Assembly: GCA_023415815.1 (NCBI GenBank)
Contig: JAEZJL010000180.1
Coordinates: 1 to 11,770 of the forward strand
Length of the DNA stretch: 11,770 nt
Origin: Bacillota bacterium
Lineage (GTDB): Bacteria; Bacillota; Clostridia; Acetivibrionales; DTU013
Direction of reading: 5' to 3'
A program made the translations under genes and the position numbers. Positions within the stretch are counted from its first letter, which is position 1. Each line of letters opens with the position of its first letter. Positions 1-5,832 of the stretch are shown in pieces. The notes beneath the pieces are model-generated. The model made no database searches and had not been told where the DNA came from. It saw only the letters and a program-made list of their open reading frames with translations.

Positions 1-746
1 GATTTGCACCTTGCTTCCACCGGCTCAAACATGCTTTCAAACTTTTCCGGTATTGCGAGCAGATTTTCCAGCACCTTATCATAGTCGTACCTGCCGGGCT
101 GGTTGAGCCTGCCCAGCTCGATTGCGAGCATAATTGAAACGCCAAGCCTTGTCGTATAATGGAAGGTGTCGGAACCGCCCGTGTCGAATCCGCCGCTGCA
201 TATAATCTTCTTGTCTGCGAATTGCGTCACAGGACTTCCGTCAACAGACGTTACGGCCAGTATGAACGCACCTTTTTCCTTTGCCAGACGCCCTGCCCTG
301 TTCGAGTCAACGGTGCTGCCGCTTCCGGAGTAAACGGCAAAGCAAAGCCTTGCGTAATCATAAGGCCTCGGATTTGTGAAATATTCAAGCCCGTCCACGT
401 CGCTTGCGTCAATCCCGGCATACTTCCAGAAAGCCGCTGCAGCCGCCTGTGCGACAAACTGGCTGGTACCCAGGCCGGTTCCTACAATTCTATTTATACC
501 TCTGGCATGCAGTTCGTGTGCGATATCCTTCACGCTTGCCAGATTTTCTCTGAAGGTGTCCCTCAATGCCGCCGGCTGGGATTTTATATCCCCATACAGG
601 TTGTAAGGGTGCTCATTGCAGGGGTCCGTACCGAGCCAGCGGTACATGATAGGGTGCTCGTAGCTGCCTTCTATCTGCGTCTTCAGTTCTCCCTCCACTC
701 CCCATGTTTTTATCCTCTTTCCTTTTTCTCTTGAATAATCGGACAT
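1..746 (-). CDS. SIS-domain sugar-phosphate isomerase/deglycase-like protein (C-terminus off window)
   Basis: The minus strand is open from ATG at 746 to the left edge, giving about 248 residues without a stop. AAGGAGAAG lies a few bases upstream and decides the start. After a roughly 50-residue N-terminal region there are SIS hallmarks: a glycine-rich RIVGTGLGTSQFV stretch near residue 85, and YSGSGSTVDSN followed by AKEKGAFILAVTS. SIS domains bind phosphosugars. The segment SQPAALRDTFRENL resembles the QPxxLR region of the isomerase half of GlmS and of FrlB/AgaS-type enzymes, so a cytosolic role in amino-sugar or fructosamine phosphate isomerisation or deglycation is inferred. The substrate cannot be told. 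A second SIS domain would be expected beyond the window. The gene is divergent from ECF sigma factor 1 and has its own strong promoter. Confidence 0.85.
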   Translation of the reverse strand, partial: MSDYSREKGKRIKTWGVEGELKTQIEGSYEHPIMYRWLGTDPCNEHPYNLYGDIKSQPAALRDTFRENLASVKDIAHELHARGINRIVGTGLGTSQFVAQAAAAAFWKYAGIDASDVDGLEYFTNPRPYDYARLCFAVYSGSGSTVDSNRAGRLAKEKGAFILAVTSVDGSPVTQFADKKIICSGGFDTGGSDTFHYTTRLGVSIMLAIELGRLNQPGRYDYDKVLENLLAIPEKFESMFEPVEARCK

Positions 747-811
747 TGTTTCTTCTCCTTTCACGATGTGAGCTTTTTCTGATGATAATACAGATTTCGC
801 ATAAAACCCGT

Positions 812-841
812 CCGGTTACGACATTTCTTGGATCGTACCGG
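812..841 (-). promoter_or_regulatory. Hairpin in the 5' leader of the SIS gene
   Basis: CCGGTTACGA (812-821) and TCGTACCGG (833-841) form a 9-bp stem with one bulged T and an 11-base loop. It lies inside the leader of roughly 134 nt expected from the promoter at 888-916. No T-run follows on either strand, so it is not an obvious terminator. It could be a leader structure or a protein-binding inverted repeat. Confidence 0.4.
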
Positions 842-851
842 TTTGAATCTT

Positions 852-872
852 ATGCAACTTTGTGCATGCGCA
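852..872 (-). promoter_or_regulatory. Inverted repeats just downstream of the predicted SIS transcription start
   Basis: ATGCA (852-856) is repeated in inverse as TGCAT (863-867). The overlapping TGTGCATGCGCA (861-872) is a near-perfect 12-bp palindrome. The predicted transcription start is about 880, so these sit at +8 to +30, a position typical for a repressor operator. No regulator gene is in view and the motif is not one I can assign to a known family. Confidence 0.3.
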
Positions 873-887
873 TTTGTCACAATAATA

Positions 888-916
888 ATTATATAGTAGC
901 TCGTACTTTTTGTCAA
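888..916 (-). promoter_or_regulatory. Consensus sigma-A promoter of the SIS gene
   Basis: Read on the minus strand, TTGACA (911-916) is followed after exactly 17 bp by TATAAT (888-893), a full match to the sigma-A consensus. Transcription would start near 880, leaving a leader of about 134 nt before the ATG at 746. Such a perfect promoter is usually held in check by a repressor, which fits the inverted repeats just downstream. Confidence 0.8.
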
Positions 917-933
917 CACTCCCACAGGTAAAA

Positions 934-981
934 AGGAGCAGTCCCGGTTTTAAAGCGCATATGCTTTCCGGATGCGCTCCT
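934..981 (-). other. Alternative hairpins between the divergent promoters
   Basis: AGGAGC (934-939) can pair with GCTCCT (976-981), and AGCGCAT (954-960) can pair with ATGCGCT (972-978). The right arms share bases, so the two stems exclude each other. On the minus strand the larger stem is followed by five T's (929-933), like an intrinsic terminator, but no minus-strand gene is visible to its right. Its role is unclear. Confidence 0.3.
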
Positions 982-1009
982 GTGAAACCTGGGAAGCTTT
1001 TTTCGAGCC

Positions 1010-1080
1010 TTGATTAATTTGGGGCCGCCCTGCTAAAATATTATTAAAAAGCTGTAATGAAATACACTTTTTCCCGTATA
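1010..1080 (+). promoter_or_regulatory. Promoter candidates for ECF sigma factor 1
   Basis: Two readings are possible. An ECF-type promoter: TGTAAT (1053-1058), 16 bp, CGTATA (1075-1080), which resembles the TGAAAC/TGTAAC and CGTA/CGTC elements of Bacillus ECF sigmas and would suggest autoregulation. A sigma-A-type promoter: TTGATT (1010-1015), 18 bp, TAAAAT (1034-1039). Both could be used. Neither is a perfect match. Confidence 0.4.
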
Positions 1081-1098
1081 GCATGTGAAGGACAAAAC

Positions 1099-1112
1099 AC
1101 ATTGCGCAATGT
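1099..1112. promoter_or_regulatory. 14-bp perfect palindrome upstream of ECF sigma factor 1
   Basis: ACATTGCGCAATGT is a perfect 14-bp palindrome ending 28 bases before the sigma-factor ATG and 17 bases before its Shine-Dalgarno sequence. It lies in the leader of both promoter candidates. It could be a dimeric regulator site. No regulator can be named. Confidence 0.35.
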
Positions 1113-1140
1113 CGTATCAACCGTACGAAGGGAGGAAGCC

Positions 1141-1707
1141 ATGGAGTCAGCCATATCGGCCGCGCAAAATGCAGCCGAGGAACGGAAAAGAAAAACAAAT
1201 ATTGACGCCGGCACATTTAAAGAAATATATGAAGCGTATTATAAACGCGTGTATAACTACGTCAGCTATAGAATCAACAACCATCACGATACCGGGGATC
1301 TTGTAAGCCAGGTCTTCGAGCGTGTCATACACAAGTACGGCGCTTACGACCCCGGGCGGTCGGGGCTTGAGGCCTGGCTTATCGGAATTTCCCGCAACAC
1401 CGTAACGGATTATTTCCGCTCGCAAAAAAAGAATTTCAACATCTCTCTGGATCATGTGATCGACTTTATAACAGGGAAAGGCCAGCCGGAGGAAGTCATT
1501 GTAATCAACGAAAACAATGCGAGCCTGGTGAAAGCGCTGGCGAAGCTGAGCAAAAAGGAGAGGCATATCGTAGCGCTGAAATACGCCGCCGAGTTGAAAA
1601 ATACGGATATCGCGGAGGTAATGGGCATATCGGATTCCAATGTGGGCGTCATTCTTTTCAGGAGCTTGAAAAAGCTGCGCAAGGAATTGGAAGAGGAGGT
1701 TCGGTGA
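1141..1707 (+). CDS. ECF-type RNA polymerase sigma factor 1
   Basis: This 188-residue protein has the size and two-domain layout of ECF sigma factors. Region 2 spans about residues 26-92, with YKRVYNYV, a DLVSQVFERV helix and the -10-binding stretch ending in AWLIGISRNTVTDYFRS. Region 4 spans about 128-185, with LSKKERHIVALKY and a helix-turn-helix around NTDIAEVMGISDSNVG. It would bind core RNA polymerase and direct it to a small regulon. The start at 1141 is chosen because GGGAGGA lies 4 bases upstream. An in-frame ATG at 1057 lacks a ribosome binding site and falls inside the -35 element of the ECF promoter candidate. The gene is followed after 3 bases by a DUF4367 membrane protein, the usual partner arrangement. 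The family is certain; the signal and targets are not visible. Confidence 0.93.
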   Translation: MESAISAAQNAAEERKRKTNIDAGTFKEIYEAYYKRVYNYVSYRINNHHDTGDLVSQVFERVIHKYGAYDPGRSGLEAWLIGISRNTVTDYFRSQKKNFNISLDHVIDFITGKGQPEEVIVINENNASLVKALAKLSKKERHIVALKYAAELKNTDIAEVMGISDSNVGVILFRSLKKLRKELEEEVR

Positions 1708-1710
1708 AAA

Positions 1711-2637
1711 ATGGATCGCACAAATAATAACGGGCGGCTGGAAGAGCTGTTAAAAACGGATTTCAGCCGGGAAGGCAATTCCAGGCAAAAAACGCTTGAG
1801 CAATTGCTATTAAAGATTAAGGAGCAAAAATGCAGTGTTGAAAAAAAGGAGAGTTTCACTATGAAAAGAGCATTTATAAAACCGGCTTTTATAGCCGCTG
1901 TGATAGCCGTGTCGGTTTTGGGCCTTGCGATGACCTCTTACGGCCAGGATTTTTATAAGGCCATTAAGGAAATATTGGTCGGAGATCATGCCAGGTATAT
2001 AGTGACGGAACAAACCGGTACGGATCCGGCGCAAGCTGCGCCTGAGCTGCCTGATGAGCTTAAGGGCAAATTGTATGACAGGGACGGAAATTTACTCGGA
2101 CAGATTCCCGAAAACGGAGAGATTTACAACCAAAACGGCGAGGAATTAATCCTCGAGAGTGTGTATGACAACGGCGGAAGCAAATTGGCTGCGCTGACCC
2201 GGGAGGAATACGACGCGCTTCAAAAAAGTAAATCGGAGCAATATACCGAAGTGACCAATCTGGAAGAAGCGAAGTCCTATCTCTCGTTTGATTTCTCACT
2301 GCCCGCCTACTTGCCGGAGGGCTATGCCTTCGACAGGGTCCTGCTTTACAACGATGAAAGCGGAAAGCCAATTAAAAATTGCGATTATGCCGATGTCCAT
2401 TTCACCAATGGCGACCATTCCAAAGACATTTATCTTCAGCTCAGGCTTATGAAGCAAGATACCGCGTATGAAGCGGACATAGGTAATGTGAAGGAAATCG
2501 AAATCAACGGCAATAAAGGGATTATCAGCGAAGGCACCATCAATGTGGAAATCGGCGGCGTTATGTATATGATTGCGGCTCATGCTTCCGGAATCGATAA
2601 TAAGCAATTGATTAAAATTGCAGAGTCTATTAAGTGA
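1711..2637 (+). CDS. Membrane-anchored DUF4367 anti-sigma factor 1
   Basis: This 308-residue protein is inferred to hold sigma factor 1 inactive at the membrane. It begins 3 bases after the sigma stop, with GAGGAGG in the end of the sigma gene. Residues 1-50 are charged and cytoplasmic, residues about 55-76 form one transmembrane helix, and the rest is outside. An unusual linker around residues 110-145 has YDRDGNLL and YNQNGEEL, a short imperfect repeat. The C-terminal part, about 190-308, looks like DUF4367, with SLPAYLPEGY and the closing LIKIAESIK, which closely parallels the end of anti-sigma 2. An internal ATG at 1861 (residue 51) has its own AAAGGAGA and would give a form starting just before the membrane helix. 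The anti-sigma role is inferred from context and family. Confidence 0.82.
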   Translation: MDRTNNNGRLEELLKTDFSREGNSRQKTLEQLLLKIKEQKCSVEKKESFTMKRAFIKPAFIAAVIAVSVLGLAMTSYGQDFYKAIKEILVGDHARYIVTEQTGTDPAQAAPELPDELKGKLYDRDGNLLGQIPENGEIYNQNGEELILESVYDNGGSKLAALTREEYDALQKSKSEQYTEVTNLEEAKSYLSFDFSLPAYLPEGYAFDRVLLYNDESGKPIKNCDYADVHFTNGDHSKDIYLQLRLMKQDTAYEADIGNVKEIEINGNKGIISEGTINVEIGGVMYMIAAHASGIDNKQLIKIAESIK

Positions 2638-2650
2638 TAAGGGTCATGGC

Positions 2651-2673
2651 CGGCGTATCGATACGGTACGCCG
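2651..2673 (+). terminator. Hairpin after the sigma 1/anti-sigma 1 pair
   Basis: CGGCGTA (2651-2657) pairs perfectly with TACGCCG (2667-2673) over a 9-base loop, and flanking GGC/GCC can extend it across a bulge. Only three T's follow, so it is a weak intrinsic terminator at best. It is placed 14 bases after the anti-sigma stop codon. Confidence 0.45.
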
Positions 2674-2749
2674 TTTGGCCTTGCTCGCCGGCGTTTCCGT
2701 GAAGCTTTTATGCTGAAAATCACCTCTGCCGGATTTTTAAAAATTTGCC

Positions 2750-2800
2750 TGTATGCATCGTTTTCATCTGTGAATAATAAAATTGTCCGAAGGGATAATC
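2750..2800 (+). promoter_or_regulatory. Sigma-G-like promoter candidates for the SASP gene
   Basis: SASP genes are normally read by the forespore sigma-G. Two overlapping candidates resemble its TGNATA and CATNNTA elements: TGTATG (2750-2755), 17 bp, AATAATA (2773-2779); and TGAATA (2771-2776), 17 bp, GATAATC (2794-2800). Neither is perfect. The second would leave a leader of only about 17 nt. Confidence 0.35.
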
Positions 2801-2822
2801 TATTTCAGGGAGGGGATGCTTT

Positions 2823-3023
2823 GTGGCAAACAATGAGAAACTGGTACCTGAAGCGGAAGACAAGCTGGATAAATTGAAATACGAGGTGGCCGGCGAGCAG
2901 GGAGTCAACCTGAAAAATGGCTACAACGGCGACATTCGGGCAAAAGACGCCGGAAAGGTCGGCGGAAACATGGTCAGGAAAATGATCGCATATGCCGAAC
3001 AGCATATGAAGGGCTCGAAGTAG
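2823..3023 (+). CDS. Alpha/beta-type small acid-soluble spore protein
   Basis: The 66-residue product matches the alpha/beta SASP family in length and core. LDKLKYEVAGEQGVNL (residues 16-31) is the first conserved block, and the KYEVAGE region corresponds to the site cut by the germination protease GPR. DAGKVGGNMVRKMI (residues 44-57) is the second block, followed by a closing AEQ. These proteins coat DNA in the spore core, protect it from UV and heat, and are degraded at germination. The start is GTG, supported by GGAGGGGAT 7 bases upstream. The gene stands alone between hairpins, consistent with forespore-specific monocistronic expression. It is the clearest sign that the host makes endospores. 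Confidence 0.93.
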   Translation: MANNEKLVPEAEDKLDKLKYEVAGEQGVNLKNGYNGDIRAKDAGKVGGNMVRKMIAYAEQHMKGSK

Positions 3024-3029
3024 GAAAAA

Positions 3030-3079
3030 CAAGGGGACGGGCGGGGTATATAAGCGTATATGCCTTAACCGTCCCCTTG
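3030..3079 (+). terminator. Strong hairpin terminator of the SASP gene
   Basis: CAAGGGGACGG (3030-3040) pairs perfectly with CCGTCCCCTTG (3069-3079). An inner stem GGTATAT/ATATGCC adds to it. T-rich sequence follows. It starts 6 bases after the SASP stop. The AACCGTCCCC core also occurs in the repeats at 8738 and 10394. Confidence 0.75.
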
Positions 3080-3360
3080 CTTGTTCCTGCGGGAGTTCAG
3101 GTAAGAGGGATTTACCTTTGAATTCCTCCCGCTTCAGTCTCGCGATTCACAAGACTATTCCTTATCCATATATAGACCGGGTCAATGATTTTGATGTCCG
3201 GGACCTGCCGGCTTCCTGGGGCTTCCGGTGCGCTCCTCCCGCTTCCGGCGTATTCTTATTAACCCTTCGGCCGGAGATTGTCCATATGGTTTTCCCATAA
3301 GAAGTTTGAAAGATTGTATTTTTGTGGTAGGATAAGGATAATAGACTTAATGCTCTGGTA
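3080..3360 (+). other. Intergenic stretch with an imperfect hairpin and rlmA promoter candidate
   Basis: A long imperfect hairpin lies at 3089-3132: GCGGGAG with CTCCCGC outside and GGTAA with TTACC inside. CTCCCGCTTC recurs at 3236. A weak promoter candidate for the next gene is TTGAAA (3306-3311), 16 bp, TAGGAT (3328-3333). A 60-codon frame at 3118-3300 has no ribosome binding site and no recognisable features, so I do not call it a gene. Confidence 0.4.
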
Positions 3361-4239
3361 TTGCCTGATCATTATAATAAGAGGGTGTTTGCTTTAATAA
3401 ATAAAACTTTGTTTCAATGTCCCAATTGTTCAAAACAATTGACCCGGGGCCAAAAGCAATATTTTTGCTCCGGCGGGCATACCTTCGACATCGCAAAGAA
3501 GGGATATGTCAACCTCTTACTCCCCAGCCATACAGGCAATGGCGATCCGGGAGACAGCAAAGATATGCTTCGCAGCAGGAAGGGATTTCTTGATAGAGGT
3601 TATTACGAAAAATTTTCGGACAAATTGAATGATATTGTCATTGACATGCTGCCGCCCTGCAAAGAAGCGGAAGAAAACGTCGGCATTCTTGATGCAGGCT
3701 GCGGGGAAGGTTACTATCTCTATAGATTGAAGCATCATCTGTCAAATCTGTACAGCCGCATAGCGATAGATTATTACGGAATCGACGTTTCAAAGCCTGC
3801 AATAGATTACGCCTCGGGCAGGGACAGGGACATTCGCTTTGCTGTCGCAAGCAGTTATCACATTCCGGTTATGAAGGGGAGCATCGACAGTATCCTGTGC
3901 GTTTTTGCACCCAGGGACGAGCAGGAATTCAGGCGTATACTCAAGCCATCGGGAAAGCTTGTCGTCGCGGCCCCGGGCGCGCGGCATCTGTTCAGCTTCA
4001 GAGGGCTGGTGTACGAGGCCCCGGATGCCATTGGTCAAAAGGGTACGGTTGGAGAAGGCTTCAGGCTCTTGGAGCAGTACAATGTAAATTATGACATTCA
4101 CCTGGAAACCAAACAGGATATTTTCAACCTTTTTATGATGACGCCTTACAGCCGCCATGCAGATGCGGTTGCTGTAGATAGCTTGAACGAGTTTAACACA
4201 GGGGTTGACATCAATATCCTGGTTTATCAAAAGACGTAG
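3361..4239 (+). CDS. rlmA: 23S rRNA (guanine-N1)-methyltransferase, RlmA family
   Basis: The 292-residue protein fits the RlmA/RrmA/TlrB family, which methylates N1 of a guanine in helix 35 of 23S rRNA (G745 or G748, Escherichia coli numbering) using S-adenosylmethionine. The N-terminal zinc finger has Cys20, Cys23, Cys36 and His40 with the same C-x2-C-x12-C-x3-H spacing as in RlmA. FDIAKKGYVNLL (42-53) and GDSKDM (64-69) are family signatures. Methyltransferase motif I is LDAGCGEG (110-117), and MMTPYSRHAD near the C-terminus is also typical. TlrB-type members give macrolide resistance; whether this one does is not known. The start is uncertain: there is no in-frame ATG before the zinc finger, TTG at 3361 lacks a clear Shine-Dalgarno, and GTG at 3385 is the alternative. 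The gene stands alone. Confidence 0.88.
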   Translation: MPDHYNKRVFALINKTLFQCPNCSKQLTRGQKQYFCSGGHTFDIAKKGYVNLLLPSHTGNGDPGDSKDMLRSRKGFLDRGYYEKFSDKLNDIVIDMLPPCKEAEENVGILDAGCGEGYYLYRLKHHLSNLYSRIAIDYYGIDVSKPAIDYASGRDRDIRFAVASSYHIPVMKGSIDSILCVFAPRDEQEFRRILKPSGKLVVAAPGARHLFSFRGLVYEAPDAIGQKGTVGEGFRLLEQYNVNYDIHLETKQDIFNLFMMTPYSRHADAVAVDSLNEFNTGVDINILVYQKT

Positions 4240-4265
4240 CGGGAGCATTTATTGGCCCCGCTTTG
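4238..4265 (+). terminator. Weak hairpin terminator after rlmA
   Basis: AGCGGG (4238-4243) overlaps the stop codon and pairs with CCCGCT (4257-4262) over a 13-base loop, followed by only a short T-run. A second imperfect stem, AAGCCG with CGGCGCTT, follows at about 4309-4337. Termination efficiency is uncertain. Confidence 0.4.
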
Positions 4266-4371
4266 CAGACCAGTCCTGTGTATTTCTCTGATGGAGCGGG
4301 AGAATAAAAAGCCGGCCTTTTCATTTTCGGCGCTTTAGGTTATAAGTCCCTCTCGCGCTCCGGAAATTCGC

Positions 4372-4399
4372 GGAACATTTTTTATCCTTTTCAGTCTAA
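4372..4399 (+). promoter_or_regulatory. ECF-type promoter of sigma factor 2
   Basis: GGAACAT (4372-4378) is followed after 16 bp by TCTAA (4395-4399). This closely resembles the GGAACTT and TCTAA/TCTGA elements of classical ECF (sigma-E-like) promoters, with matching spacing. Transcription would start near 4405, about 35 nt before the sigma ATG. The element overlaps an upstream in-frame ATG (4399), which argues that translation starts at 4441. Autoregulation by sigma factor 2 is inferred. Confidence 0.6.
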
Positions 4400-4440
4400 T
4401 GTTTACAGAAAAGCCAGATAAAATATATCAGGAGGCAAAT

Positions 4441-4998
4441 ATGCCGCTTTTCCCGGCCGCGTTCAGGGACGAATATAGTCAAAGCAAGCTTGAGGCATTA
4501 TATGCAAGGTACAGCAAAGACATGTTCAGGGTCGCATACGGTATTTTAAACGATTATCATCTAGCGGAGGACGCAGTACAGTCTGCGTTTATAAATTTAA
4601 GCGCTTGCCTGAATAAAATCGAAGATATGAACTGTAACAAAACAAGGGCTTTCGTTGTTATTATTGTCAGGAACATATCGATAAACTTGTACCGGAAAAG
4701 GAAAAAGCAAAATGACATCGCATTGGAGGATATCGAGAATATTTTTCCCGACGGCGGCGTGCCAGTCGATGAAAGAATCATCAACGCCGAGATGTTCAAC
4801 CGGGTATCGGCAAAGATTCAAGAGCTTAATACCGTTTATTCGGACATTATATCTCTGAAATACTTTTATCATTATTCCGACATCGAGATTGCAAAAATGC
4901 TCAATATTACTCAGGAGAACGCAAGGGTAAGGCTCCATCGCGCCAGGCAGAGCCTGATCAAGCTTTTATCCCGGGAGGGGGAGTTGAGTAAAAAATGA
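4441..4998 (+). CDS. ECF-type RNA polymerase sigma factor 2
   Basis: The 185-residue product is a second ECF sigma factor, only distantly like the first. Region 2 covers about residues 16-80, with YARYSKDMFRVAYGIL, HLAEDAVQSAFINL and IVRNISINLYRKRKK. Region 4 covers about 118-178, with SDIISLKYFYHYSDIEIAK, MLNITQENARVRLHRARQ being the DNA-recognition helix-turn-helix. The start is set by AGGAGG ending 5 bases upstream; the longer frame beginning at 4399 starts inside the promoter -10. Its TGA overlaps the ATG of the anti-sigma gene (ATGA), so the two are translationally coupled. A GGAAC/TCTAA promoter upstream suggests autoregulation. Family assignment is firm; the signal is unknown. Confidence 0.93.
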   Translation: MPLFPAAFRDEYSQSKLEALYARYSKDMFRVAYGILNDYHLAEDAVQSAFINLSACLNKIEDMNCNKTRAFVVIIVRNISINLYRKRKKQNDIALEDIENIFPDGGVPVDERIINAEMFNRVSAKIQELNTVYSDIISLKYFYHYSDIEIAKMLNITQENARVRLHRARQSLIKLLSREGELSKK

Positions 4999-5750
4999 AT
5001 GACTTTTCAATACAGAAGGAAAAGGCCAGGGAAAAGATGCTGGAAGCGCTGCTTGAATACGCGGGCGCCTGTCATGCCGAATATACTGCCGATGCAATGA
5101 AAGCCGCAGATGAACCTGAAGGTATAGGTTTCCCCTCTGAGCTGGACGCCAGGCTCAAAAAATATATGCGCCGCCACAGCGCGGAGGAAAAGCTGAAAAA
5201 GGTTTTCAAGGCAACCGCGACAGCGCTTCCCAGGGTTGCGGTAATCTTTTTTGCAGTCTTTTTGAGCTTTGCTGTTCTATTGTCAAGCGTCGAGGCCTTC
5301 AGAGCAAGGGTCCTGAATTTTATAATAGAAGCGGGCAAGGAGTACACCAGCATTGATTTAAAAGAAACCGCCCCGGATACCTTTGAAGAAGCTTTATCAG
5401 GGATACCGCCCGAATGGGAGCACTTTTACGTTCCGGATTACATTCCCGAGGGCTTTAAAATGACGAAAGCAGAATCTCTCATGGTCACGAAAATCATACA
5501 TTATTCGAATGATAAGGGCCTATTGATCGTTTTCCAGCAGCATGACGGCCGGAGCACAAATATAAGAGTAGATACTGAAGACGCTGTTTCGGAGAAAATT
5601 TCAATCAGCGGCCGGGAGGGTCTTTTAGTAGAAAAGAAAGGACTTACCACCCTTGTCTGGCACAATGATGACTTTTCTTTTTCTCTTTTCTCGGGAGCGG
5701 ATAAAAAGGAACTTCTGAAAATGGCGGAAAGCCTTAAGCAAAAAAAATAG
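4995..5750 (+). CDS. Membrane-anchored DUF4367 anti-sigma factor 2
   Basis: The 251-residue product has the same architecture as anti-sigma 1. A charged cytoplasmic region spans residues 1-77, one transmembrane helix about 79-99, and an outer DUF4367-like domain about 130-251, with FYVPDYIPEGFKM and the closing LLKMAESLK. It is inferred to hold sigma factor 2 at the membrane and release it on an envelope signal. The start overlaps the sigma stop by 4 bases, which helps keep the two proteins in proportion. The outer domain is shorter than in anti-sigma 1 and lacks the DG-type linker. No clear terminator follows, so reading through into the secreted protein gene 82 bases downstream is possible. 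Confidence 0.82.
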   Translation: MNDFSIQKEKAREKMLEALLEYAGACHAEYTADAMKAADEPEGIGFPSELDARLKKYMRRHSAEEKLKKVFKATATALPRVAVIFFAVFLSFAVLLSSVEAFRARVLNFIIEAGKEYTSIDLKETAPDTFEEALSGIPPEWEHFYVPDYIPEGFKMTKAESLMVTKIIHYSNDKGLLIVFQQHDGRSTNIRVDTEDAVSEKISISGREGLLVEKKGLTTLVWHNDDFSFSLFSGADKKELLKMAESLKQKK

Positions 5751-5832
5751 GAAATTTTTAAAATAACTGTAACAAATCGCCTTCATATTTTGTTTATATT
5801 ATAGAAAATAAAATGAAGGGTGGTTTTATTTT

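Noticed and set aside
159..734. 191-codon plus-strand open frame
   Set aside because: It lies opposite the SIS gene, has no ribosome binding site and low-complexity, cysteine-rich translation; it is a shadow of the minus-strand gene.
852..872. Catabolite-response (cre) site at the SIS promoter
   Set aside because: The palindrome does not match the cre consensus in its central CG and outer TG/CA spacing.
1452..1859. 135-codon minus-strand open frame across both sigma 1 and anti-sigma 1
   Set aside because: Serine/phenylalanine-rich shadow of two well-supported genes, with no start signal.
3118..3300. 60-codon plus-strand open frame in the gap before rlmA
   Set aside because: No Shine-Dalgarno, starts inside an imperfect hairpin, and shows no recognisable domain.
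3790..4248. 152-codon minus-strand open frame opposite rlmA
   Set aside because: Fully inside a gene with clear family motifs on the other strand.
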